In this document: in pieces, positions 44,096-54,176 of the stretch
Layout: each line of letters opens with the position of its first letter
How positions within the stretch are numbered: position 1 is the first letter of the stretch
Source: Deltaproteobacteria bacterium
Lineage (GTDB): Bacteria; Myxococcota_A; UBA9042; PHBI01; JACKFB01
Reading direction: 5' to 3'
Assembly (NCBI GenBank): GCA_020632695.1
Contig: JACKFB010000001.1
Span: forward strand, 124,001 to 188,000
DNA length: 64,000 nucleotides
Program-made: the position numbers and the translations under genes
The notes under the pieces: model-generated
Databases searched by the model: none
What the model was told of the DNA's origin: nothing
Seen by the model: only the letters and a program-made list of their open reading frames with translations

Positions 44096-45483
44096 TCCTT
44101 CGTCCACAGCTTGTAGAGCGGGGCGAAGGCCTGGACGGTGATCTGGAAGTAGTTGTCGAAGACGATGGCGTTGTTGCCCCGGACGGCCTTCTGCCACGAG
44201 AACCCGATGCTGGCGGGGACGAAGGGCAGCAGCGAGAGCGTCGCGCCGAGCTGCAGCGACTGCTGGTTGGATTGGCCGATGAGCTCGAGGCTCTTGGCCA
44301 TCTGCAGGAAGTCGCGGTTGCCGTCGAGCCAGGGCGTCTGGCTGTAGGAGACGCCGTAGGCAGCGCCGAGGCCGAGGCTGGCGATCTGGATCTGGAGCTG
44401 CACCGTGGCGTCGATGGAGAAGCCCGGCGTGTAGTCGAAGTCGCCGCGCAGGCCCGAGAGGTCGGGAAAGGAGGCCGGGTCGAGCTGCACCAGGGCCGGG
44501 TCGGGCGAGATGAAGTTGGTCGGGTAGGGGCGGTGCTGCTTGAAGCCGTAGGTGAAGGTCATCTCGTTGGACGCCACGATCGAGAAGAGCCCCTTGTTGA
44601 GCAGGCGCAGGTCGAAGCCGTGGGTCCAGCCGATGGCCCAGCCGCCGATGGAGGTGTCCAGCGCCGGGCCGGTGCCGAAGAGCAGGCTGTTGTTGGCGTC
44701 CTGCACCTTGCCGGTGGGCAGGAACACGCGGGCGGTCATCGAGTTCGAGTAGTGCTCGGCGTGCTGGTAGTTCCAGGAGAAGCCCATGTTCACGTCGCCG
44801 AGCAGCCACTTGCCCACGTACCGGGTGGGCGGCGTGGCGCGGCCCAGGCGCGGCAGGGTGTCGAAGAGGAAGTCGTTGGCGCCGTAGGTCTGGGGGTCGT
44901 AGCCGGCGATGGCCGCGTAGGTCGGGTCGAAGGTGTCGCCGTTGGCGTTGATGGGGGCGATCTTCGGCTGCAGCTTCACGTCCATGAACGTGAAGGGCAG
45001 CTCGATGTAGAAGTCGAGCGGGTTGGTGATGCCGTAGGAGACCATGAAGTTGTGGCCGTGGCCCTTGCCCGAGAGCCCCAGGTCGATGGAGACGACCTTG
45101 TCGCCGTCACCGTTGGTGAACTCGATGGGCGTCGCCACCGGGCCCTTCTTGCCGTCCTCGCCGAAGCGGGCGCCGGCCGTGATGGTGGTCCACTGGTACT
45201 TGAAGCCCAGGTAGCCCTTGGGGAGCTGGCCGGTGACGCCGTAGATGTCCAGCTCGCCGATCTTGTCGAGCTCACCGAACATGTAGCCCAGGTAGCCCTT
45301 GTGCTTGCGATCGAAGAAGCCCTTCTTCTCGGTCGCCGCCTCGATGGGGGCGGCGGTCTCCACCGGCTCCGGGGTGACCGGGTCAGTGGCCAGCCCCTCT
45401 TCGAGCGAGTCGGCGGCGAGGGCTGCAGGCGGCAGCAACCCAACGAGCAGGCAGGCGGTCAGGAGCGCGCGAAAGGTGTTCAT
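44092..45483 (-). CDS. predicted outer-membrane beta-barrel protein
   Basis: A 463-residue exported protein with signal peptide MNTFRALLTACLLVGLLPPA, a short acidic linker, then alternating aromatic strands such as KGYLGFKYQWTTITAGARF, HNFMVSYGITNPLDFYIELP and ALYKLW-type end. Many strands end in aromatic residues, as in outer-membrane barrels; the last residues are KLWTKE, not the classic terminal Phe. No family name is recognised. The start at 45483 has AGGAG 7 nt upstream. It follows a Cys-rich lipoprotein gene by 4 nt and precedes a hydrolase and symporter by coupling, so a role in sugar or lipid entry is plausible. Confidence 0.72.
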   Translation of the reverse strand: MNTFRALLTACLLVGLLPPAALAADSLEEGLATDPVTPEPVETAAPIEAATEKKGFFDRKHKGYLGYMFGELDKIGELDIYGVTGQLPKGYLGFKYQWTTITAGARFGEDGKKGPVATPIEFTNGDGDKVVSIDLGLSGKGHGHNFMVSYGITNPLDFYIELPFTFMDVKLQPKIAPINANGDTFDPTYAAIAGYDPQTYGANDFLFDTLPRLGRATPPTRYVGKWLLGDVNMGFSWNYQHAEHYSNSMTARVFLPTGKVQDANNSLLFGTGPALDTSIGGWAIGWTHGFDLRLLNKGLFSIVASNEMTFTYGFKQHRPYPTNFISPDPALVQLDPASFPDLSGLRGDFDYTPGFSIDATVQLQIQIASLGLGAAYGVSYSQTPWLDGNRDFLQMAKSLELIGQSNQQSLQLGATLSLLPFVPASIGFSWQKAVRGNNAIVFDNYFQITVQAFAPLYKLWTKE

Positions 45484-45487
45484 CGCG

Positions 45488-46033
45488 CTACTCCTGGTCA
45501 CAGTGGCCGTCGTCGCACTCGATGGCGACGATGATGTTGTCGGGCAGGCAGACGGAGCGAGGGTCGTCCTTCAGCGGTTGGGCGCAGGAGTACTCCTCCT
45601 CCCAGCGGCAGTCGGCGAGGCCGGCGCACAGCCGCAAGCAGATCTTGACCGAAGCCCCGAAGGCCGGCTCGAGGTCCACGCAGGTCGCGCCCTCGCCGCA
45701 GGTGGTGTCGTCGCAGAGCAGTGAGGAGCACATGCCGTTCGGGACGCTCAGCCCCGTCGATCCGAACGCCCCGAGCAGCGCGTCGTTGACGCACGTGAAC
45801 CCGTCGCAGTCCTCGTCGCCCACGCAGGCCTGGCCGACCGGGTTGACCACCGTCGTGACGTCGGAGTCCACGGTGCTGTCGGACACCGAATCGACGGGCA
45901 CGTCGGGCACCGCCGCGTCCGGCATCTCTGGGAAGTAGACGCTCTCGGACTGACAGCCGGCTGCTAGAGCCGCCGCGGCGCCGAGGCCGAAGGTGAGTAG
46001 GCCGAGGCGCCATCGAGTCGGTTTCACCGGCAT
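45488..46033 (-). CDS. Cys-rich lipoprotein
   Basis: A 181-residue lipoprotein with a lipobox LAAGC (about residue 27), an Asp/Val-rich linker (PDVPVDSVSDSTVDSDV) and about ten Cys in the mature part. Patterns such as CVGDEDCDGFTC and CDDTTCGEGATCVD are common in Myxococcota surface lipoproteins and probably form disulfides. Nothing suggests an enzyme. ATG at 46033 has CGGAG 5 nt upstream. It is the first gene of the barrel-hydrolase-symporter operon, with the promoter expected in 46034-46119. Confidence 0.75.
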   Translation of the reverse strand: MPVKPTRWRLGLLTFGLGAAAALAAGCQSESVYFPEMPDAAVPDVPVDSVSDSTVDSDVTTVVNPVGQACVGDEDCDGFTCVNDALLGAFGSTGLSVPNGMCSSLLCDDTTCGEGATCVDLEPAFGASVKICLRLCAGLADCRWEEEYSCAQPLKDDPRSVCLPDNIIVAIECDDGHCDQE

Positions 46034-46119
46034 GTCTCCGTGACGGGGCGAGGCAGGCACGTGCGAGCGGGAGCTTACGGGCACCCAGTGTCACAATCAA
46101 CCGTCACCTGGGACGATCG

Positions 46120-47439
46120 TCACTGCTGCGGGAATAAAGTGTCGAAGTGCCGGATCGTGGCGTCGGTGGCGCGCGACGCGCTGTCGGGGGCGAGGCGGCC
46201 GGGCAGGCGGTAGAGGTAGGGCGACATGTCCACCTCGTAGCCGCCGTGGGCGTGGTCCTCGGCCGTGGGGAGGTAGCCGATCATGCCGCCGGCGTAGGCG
46301 GCGACCAGCGTGAGGCGCGCCGGCGAGCGCTGGCGCAGCGCGACGCCGATGGCCTGGAAGGTCTCGGCGCCGTGGGTGGCGATGGCGACCTCGCCCAGGC
46401 GCAGGGTCTGGGCGGTCAGCGGGACGGTGGGGGAGGCACCGTCGGCGCCGGTCACGGCGGGCTCCCAGGGGTAGAAGCTGTCGAGCAGACGGTCGGCGAA
46501 GACGGACGGGATGTGGGTGCGCCGCCACAGCGCCTGCTTGTAGCTCATGGGGCGGCCGGTGCGCGGGTGCGGCTCCGGCTCCAGCGAGAGCGGGACCTCG
46601 CTCCGGGCGCATCCCAGCGGCAGCCCCGGCGTCGGCTCGAGCGCCGGCAGCGCCTCGAGGACCGCGGCCGCGGCGCGTCGCCCCAGCGCCTCCATGGCGG
46701 CCAGGTCGGCGGCGCGGGTGCTCCAGTCGTGGGTGGGGTTGAGGTCGCCGGTGGCGCCCTGCAGGAAGAGGCAGGGCGCCCCCGTCCGGGCCTCGACCTC
46801 GGCGCGCATCACGCCCGGCCAGACCGCGCTGGCGTGCTTGTGCCGCGGGCCGAGCGTCGTCGGATGACAGGCCACGTTGACCACGGTGGCCACGGCCTTG
46901 CCCGAGGCGTCGCGGAGCTGCAGCAGCGCCATGGTCCGATCGACCGGGCCCTCGGGGTTGGCCTGCAGCAGCGCCTTGCCGTCGGGGCCCAGCGGGCGGC
47001 GGTGGACGGCCAGCGAGGCCTCGGTCGCGCCCGCGTGGAGGCTCACCGGCGCCAGCGTCGCGGCCGCTCGGACGATGGCGTCGGCCACCTCGGGCACCAG
47101 CGCCTCGACGTAGGCCCTCTGCGCCGGCTTCGCGCGCTCGGAAGTGGACGCCACCGGCGAGCAGTGGCTGTGCGAGCAGGCCAGCAGCAGGCCGTCGGGC
47201 GACAGACCCGCCCGCTCGCAGGCCGCCTGGGCGATGGCTCGGGCGACCGACTCGTGGATGGCCAGCAGGTCCAGGGCGACGATGGCGAGCCGCGTCGCGC
47301 CGTCGTCGAGCACCAGGGCCGTCGCGAAGAGCGGGTCGCGCACGCCGCGGCTGCCGCGCCACCAGGCGTAGCCCGCCAGCGGCGTGCCGTCGGGCGGCGA
47401 GATGTCGGCGCGGGCCGTACCTGCGAGGAGCTCGCTCAT
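46120..47439 (-). CDS. neutral/alkaline ceramidase-like hydrolase (second paralogue)
   Basis: A 439-residue relative of the protein at 42890-44095. It opens GTARADISPPDGTPLAGYAWW and has CSHSHCSP, corresponding to the HTH metal site, VVNVACHPTTLG and LQGATGDLNP, all characteristic of the ceramidase N-terminal family. There is no signal peptide. The start at 47439 (MSELLAG) is preferred over an in-frame GTG 9 nt upstream, as neither has a strong ribosome site. Because it sits next to NagB, it may hydrolyse an amide in an amino sugar or sphingolipid-like compound; this is a guess. Confidence 0.82.
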   Translation of the reverse strand: MSELLAGTARADISPPDGTPLAGYAWWRGSRGVRDPLFATALVLDDGATRLAIVALDLLAIHESVARAIAQAACERAGLSPDGLLLACSHSHCSPVASTSERAKPAQRAYVEALVPEVADAIVRAAATLAPVSLHAGATEASLAVHRRPLGPDGKALLQANPEGPVDRTMALLQLRDASGKAVATVVNVACHPTTLGPRHKHASAVWPGVMRAEVEARTGAPCLFLQGATGDLNPTHDWSTRAADLAAMEALGRRAAAAVLEALPALEPTPGLPLGCARSEVPLSLEPEPHPRTGRPMSYKQALWRRTHIPSVFADRLLDSFYPWEPAVTGADGASPTVPLTAQTLRLGEVAIATHGAETFQAIGVALRQRSPARLTLVAAYAGGMIGYLPTAEDHAHGGYEVDMSPYLYRLPGRLAPDSASRATDATIRHFDTLFPQQ

Positions 47440-47497
47440 GGGGGGCACTGTAGCTGAATCTCGGGTCGGGCGCCGCGTGCTCGTCGCGACGCGTCGC

Positions 47498-48277
47498 TCA
47501 GGCGCGCCCCACGCGGGCGGCCGGCCGCGGACCGGCGTCGTCGGCGCGGCGCTCCAGGTCCGTGTAGACGCGCAGGTCGGGGTGCTCGCGCAGCCAGGTG
47601 CAGGGCCAGGCGGCCTCGGCGGGCCCGTGGACCAGCCGCCGCAGCGCCTCGGACTTGGCCTGGCCGAAGACCAGCATGCGCAGGGCCCGGGCCTCGCGGA
47701 TCGTCCCGATGCCCATGGTCAGGGCCTCGCGGGGCACGGCGACCCCGGGAGGCATCTCCGGCGCGTTGGCGGCGCGCGTGGCCTCGGTCAGCGCGACGAC
47801 CCGGGTCCGCGAGTCCAGGCGCGCGCCCGGCTCGTTGAAGGCGATGTGCCCGTTGGCGCCCAGCCCCAGAAGCTGGATGTCCACGCCTCCGAGCGCCTGC
47901 AGGACCGCCTCGTGACGACGCGCGGCCACCGAGGGCGCCTCGCCGCGCTCCACGCGCACCAGGTGCACCGCGTCCGCCGGGATGTCCACGTGGTCGATCA
48001 GCTCGTTGCGCAGCGAGCGCTCGAAGGTGCCGTCCACCCCGGGGCTCAGCCCCAGGTACTCGTCGAGGCTTGTGACGGCCAACGACGCCAGCGACAAGCC
48101 GTCTTCGCGGTGCCGCCGGACCAGCTCCGCGTAGAGCCCGCGCGGCGAGCGACCGGCCGCCAGGCCCAGCACCCCGCGCCGCCCCTCCGCGGCACACGCC
48201 CGCGCCAGCGCGCCGATCTCGTCGGCGAGCCCGCGCGCGGCCTCCTCGCGGCTGGCCCTCTCGATGCCGACACCCAC
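47498..48277 (-). CDS. nagB: glucosamine-6-phosphate deaminase (NagB family)
   Basis: A 259-residue cytosolic isomerase-deaminase converting glucosamine-6-phosphate to fructose-6-phosphate and ammonia. Visible are the phosphate loop LGLAAGRSPRGLY, the active-site LDEY (71-74) and GLGANGHIAFNEPG (138-151) with the catalytic His144. In E. coli the residue two before His is Asp; here Asn142, as also in some other bacteria. 6-Phosphogluconolactonase-like proteins share the fold, but the FNEP motif supports NagB. The start is GTG at 48277, 6 nt after the phosphatase stop, implying co-transcription. It would be the exit step of an amino-sugar pathway. Confidence 0.9.
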   Translation of the reverse strand: MGVGIERASREEAARGLADEIGALARACAAEGRRGVLGLAAGRSPRGLYAELVRRHREDGLSLASLAVTSLDEYLGLSPGVDGTFERSLRNELIDHVDIPADAVHLVRVERGEAPSVAARRHEAVLQALGGVDIQLLGLGANGHIAFNEPGARLDSRTRVVALTEATRAANAPEMPPGVAVPREALTMGIGTIREARALRMLVFGQAKSEALRRLVHGPAEAAWPCTWLREHPDLRVYTDLERRADDAGPRPAARVGRA

Positions 48278-48283
48278 GCCCGC

Positions 48284-48772
48284 TCAGAGCTCCCGCGGGC
48301 GCAGGATCCCCGCGATCCGCCACCGCCCGAGCAGCGCGTCCGTCCAATCGTCGCCGTGGCCCTCGAGCAGCACCGCGTTGCCGGTGGTCATCGACACGGG
48401 CCGGCCCGTCAGCTCGCCGACCGCCTGCTCCCAGCCCGGGTTGTGGCCCAGCACCAGCACCGTGTGCAGCTCCGGGCTCCACCCGGCGGCGACGTCGCGG
48501 ATGGCGTCCAGGTCGCCCAGGTACAGCTCGCGGGTCAGGGTCACCTCGGGCGGGTCGGCGAAGGCCTCCGACATCAGCTCCCAGGTCTCCCGCGTGCGCG
48601 TCGAGTCGCTGGCCCACACCGCGTCCGGCTCCCACTCCAGCTCGGCGAGCTCCTGGCCGATCAGCGGCGCGTCGTGCCGACCCCGCCCGTTGAGCGGGCG
48701 CTCGTGGTCCGACGTGGCGTCCGTGCCCCACGCGCTCTTGGCGTGCCGCATCACGATCAGTCGTCTCTCCAC
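48284..48772 (-). CDS. SixA-like histidine phosphatase
   Basis: A 162-residue phosphohistidine phosphatase-type protein. The opening IVMRHAKSAWG is the RHG catalytic motif of the branch-1 histidine phosphatases; WASDSTRTRETW and LVLGHNPGWE supply the second His. It fits SixA, which dephosphorylates phospho-His on HPt domains or PTS proteins. GTG at 48772 is chosen for AGGAG 8 nt upstream; the frame to the right is inside aconitase. It begins 20 nt after the aconitase stop and is followed by nagB, so the three could form one transcript. Confidence 0.88.
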   Translation of the reverse strand: MERRLIVMRHAKSAWGTDATSDHERPLNGRGRHDAPLIGQELAELEWEPDAVWASDSTRTRETWELMSEAFADPPEVTLTRELYLGDLDAIRDVAAGWSPELHTVLVLGHNPGWEQAVGELTGRPVSMTTGNAVLLEGHGDDWTDALLGRWRIAGILRPREL

Positions 48773-48792
48773 GCGCGCCGCTCCTCGGTCGT

Positions 48793-51534
<2,742 letters not shown>

Positions 51535-51737
51535 GGGGGTCTCCTTGCTGTCCGGGTCAATCGTGGCGCGGACCATACGTCCCCTCGGGGCAGAACGGAA
51601 GCCGATTTCAAGCCTCGTCACGTCCCGAAGCGGAAGGTGGTTGTGACGCCGTGGGCACCCGTGCTACCACTGCTCAGATGGCCACAGTCCTGGCCGTCTC
51701 CGGCGCGCATCGAGTGCTTTCTCGGGAGGGGGTTTCC

Positions 51738-54176
51738 ATGAGAGTCCGAGTGGTCGTGGCCCGGTGCGCCTTCAGCCTGGCCCTCTTCGCCTCCCTCGCC
51801 GCCTGCGACGGCACCACGGTCCCTGCCGAGCCGGACGCGGTCAGCACCCCCGACGCGCTGGTGGGACCGGGACCTGACGAGACCTCGTCGGTGGAGACGC
51901 CGTCGGTGGAGACGCCGCCGGTGGAGGAGCCGCCGGTGGAGGAGCCGCCGGTGGAGGAGCCGCCGGTCGAGGAGCCCCCCGAGGACTTCGTTCCCCCCGT
52001 CGCGGTGACGCCAGTGGTGACCGGCGACGCCGATGAGCCGACCTTCCAGCAGCCGAAGGACGTGCCCACGAGCCTGCCCTATGAGCACATGCCCGTCCCC
52101 GACCCGACGGTCGAGGGATGGCAGCCCGCCCCGCTGAACCCGTATCCCCAGATGATCGATCCGCGACTCCAGGAGTCCGGCTTCGAGCACGTCCAGGCGG
52201 CGAAGCCTCTGCTCATGAAGAAGCCGGTGTGGCAGCCCTGGACCCGGGGCAGCCGCATCGCGGTGCACGAGGACACGATCTACGTCGCCGGCACCGAGAT
52301 CGACAGGCTCGTGGCTCTGGACCGGCACAGCGGCGCCGTTGTCGCGTCCATCCGCCTCGACGGAGAGCCCAACCAGGTCGTGGTCTCTCCCTCTGGCCGG
52401 GTGTTCGTGAGCCTCCGCCGCACCGGTGAGGTCGCTGAAGTGAGCGTGGCCACGGCGTCGGTCGTCGATCGCCGCAGCGTCGGCAGCGAGGCGGTCGGTC
52501 TGGCCCTCACTCCCGACGCGAAGCGTCTCCTGGTGACGGACCGCTCGGGCGGCCGCCTCGTCGGGGTGGACATCGAGCCTGCGCTGGGTTCGCCCACGGA
52601 GCTGGCTTCGGGTCTGGACTTCCCCTCGGCGCTGGCGGTGTCACCGTCCTGGCTTCTCACCGTCGTCACGCGCGGGCAGAGCGTGACCCAGTTCGTCGTT
52701 GGCGGCGCCACGCTGCTCTCCGAGCATGCGGTCGACCTCCGGCTCAGCTCGCCCTACGGGGAACACTGCTTGCAGGGGCGAGACCTGCTGGTGACTGCCA
52801 ATGGCGCGGTCTCGGCGGCGGTCCAGCCGGAGACCGGCGCTGCGATGGTGCTGCACTCCCAACGAATCGCTGGTAGCGACGATTCGCTGTCCGCCGATGT
52901 GAAGGCGGCGCTCGAAGCCCTGGTCCCCTTCCCCTACTACGGTGTGACCAGGTCGTGGCGGCCCAGCCACATCCAGCTCGCCCGGGCCATCGAGAACTCG
53001 GTGAGCACCATCGGCCCTGCCGGTGCCCTGGAAGAGATGGAGAGCCGTCCCGTTCGAAACCCGCGCACGTTGGAGCCGCTGACCCTCGCGATGTCAGTCG
53101 CTCGGGATATCGCGCACCACCCCACGCTCACGCTGGCCTTCGTCGCCAGCGCTGGCACCGACAGCGTGGTGATGCTCAACACCGCGCTGCCGGATCCGAT
53201 GGTCGCTCCGCTCGGGACCATCGAGGTCGGCATGGCTCCGGTCGCGACAGCGTTCTCCGCCGATGGCTGGTACGCGTACATACTGGACTCGCAGTCCTTC
53301 GCGGTCAGCGAGGTGGATCTGCGGGGACTCTTCGCGCTCGGCGCGCCATCGGCGAATGCGCCGAGCTCCGGGGTCGCGTACGCGCACGCGGCACCCTTCC
53401 CATTCGGCCAAGTCGAGGCGACGGACGCGGTCGAGCTGAGCCACAGCCGCTGGGCGCGCTACGGCTCCGATCCGCTCCCTGAAGACGCGCGATTGGGCCG
53501 ACGCATCTTCTTCGACGCCCGCAACCCGCGCGTCACCGGCGTCGAACGCTTCGCCTGCGCGAGCTGCCACATCGACGGAGACGAGGACCAGACGGTCTGG
53601 TGGTTCCCCAGCGGGCCACGTCAGACGCCGTCGCTGGCCGGTCGCCTCGAAGACACGGCGCCATTCAACTGGAATGGGACCCGAGAGGAGCTGACCGCGA
53701 ACTTCAAGCGCACCATCGGCCGCATGGGCGGCACCGGCGCCAGCGAAGACGAGCTTCTCTCGCTCGAGCGCTATCTGTACGAAGGCTTGCGCGCGCCCAA
53801 CAATCCCAACCTCGGGATCGGAGGCCTGGATGAGGCGCAGGCGCGAGGCAAGGAGATCTTCGAGGACCCGGAGGTGGGCTGCGCGAGCTGCCACATCCCT
53901 GGCGCGTACACCGACGGCCTCGCCTACGACCTCGGCGTCGCCTCGCTGGGTGAGATCGACGCAAATCTCGAGTTGGCGAAGGTGGGCCTGGCCGATCCGC
54001 TGGTCTTCAACACACCATCGCTGCGGGGAGTCTGGCACACGGCGCCCTACCTGCACGATGGCAGCGCGTCCACATTGAGCGAGGTTCTCGAGCGGACGCG
54101 CGGCCGCATGGGCAACACGGCGGACCTCACCGAGGAGCAGAAGTCCGACCTCATCCGGTACCTCCAGACCCTGTGA
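51738..54176 (+). CDS. lipoprotein with propeller and di-haem cytochrome c peroxidase domains
   Basis: An 812-residue exported lipoprotein: signal with lipobox SLAAC, then a Pro/Glu/Val-rich stalk of six 5-residue repeats, then a seven-bladed YVTN-type propeller region (about 170-520; phrases RLVALDRHSGAVVASIRLD and VVSPSGRVFVSL), and a C-terminal di-haem peroxidase/MauG-like domain. Haem-c sites are CASCH at 607-611 and 715-719. The end HTAPYLHDGSASTLSEVL is typical of cytochrome c peroxidases. Such fusions are seen in surface-exposed electron transfer or oxidative proteins. GGAGGGGG precedes ATG at 51738. Its stop overlaps the VWA lipoprotein start by 4 nt. The substrate is unknown. Confidence 0.87.
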   Translation: MRVRVVVARCAFSLALFASLAACDGTTVPAEPDAVSTPDALVGPGPDETSSVETPSVETPPVEEPPVEEPPVEEPPVEEPPEDFVPPVAVTPVVTGDADEPTFQQPKDVPTSLPYEHMPVPDPTVEGWQPAPLNPYPQMIDPRLQESGFEHVQAAKPLLMKKPVWQPWTRGSRIAVHEDTIYVAGTEIDRLVALDRHSGAVVASIRLDGEPNQVVVSPSGRVFVSLRRTGEVAEVSVATASVVDRRSVGSEAVGLALTPDAKRLLVTDRSGGRLVGVDIEPALGSPTELASGLDFPSALAVSPSWLLTVVTRGQSVTQFVVGGATLLSEHAVDLRLSSPYGEHCLQGRDLLVTANGAVSAAVQPETGAAMVLHSQRIAGSDDSLSADVKAALEALVPFPYYGVTRSWRPSHIQLARAIENSVSTIGPAGALEEMESRPVRNPRTLEPLTLAMSVARDIAHHPTLTLAFVASAGTDSVVMLNTALPDPMVAPLGTIEVGMAPVATAFSADGWYAYILDSQSFAVSEVDLRGLFALGAPSANAPSSGVAYAHAAPFPFGQVEATDAVELSHSRWARYGSDPLPEDARLGRRIFFDARNPRVTGVERFACASCHIDGDEDQTVWWFPSGPRQTPSLAGRLEDTAPFNWNGTREELTANFKRTIGRMGGTGASEDELLSLERYLYEGLRAPNNPNLGIGGLDEAQARGKEIFEDPEVGCASCHIPGAYTDGLAYDLGVASLGEIDANLELAKVGLADPLVFNTPSLRGVWHTAPYLHDGSASTLSEVLERTRGRMGNTADLTEEQKSDLIRYLQTL
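51888..51977 (+). repeat. six tandem 15-bp units encoding a Pro-Glu stalk
   Basis: Two copies of TCGGTGGAGACGCCG are followed by three of CCGGTGGAGGAGCCG and one diverged CCGGTCGAGGAGCCC. They encode SVETP/PVEEP repeats between the lipid anchor and the propeller. The unit is a multiple of three, so copy-number change alters stalk length without a frameshift. Confidence 0.9.

Noticed and set aside
46034..46119. TTGATT-17-TAAGCT on the minus strand as promoter of the lipoprotein-barrel operon
   Set aside because: Matches to consensus are too few (4/6 and 3/6) to list as a feature.
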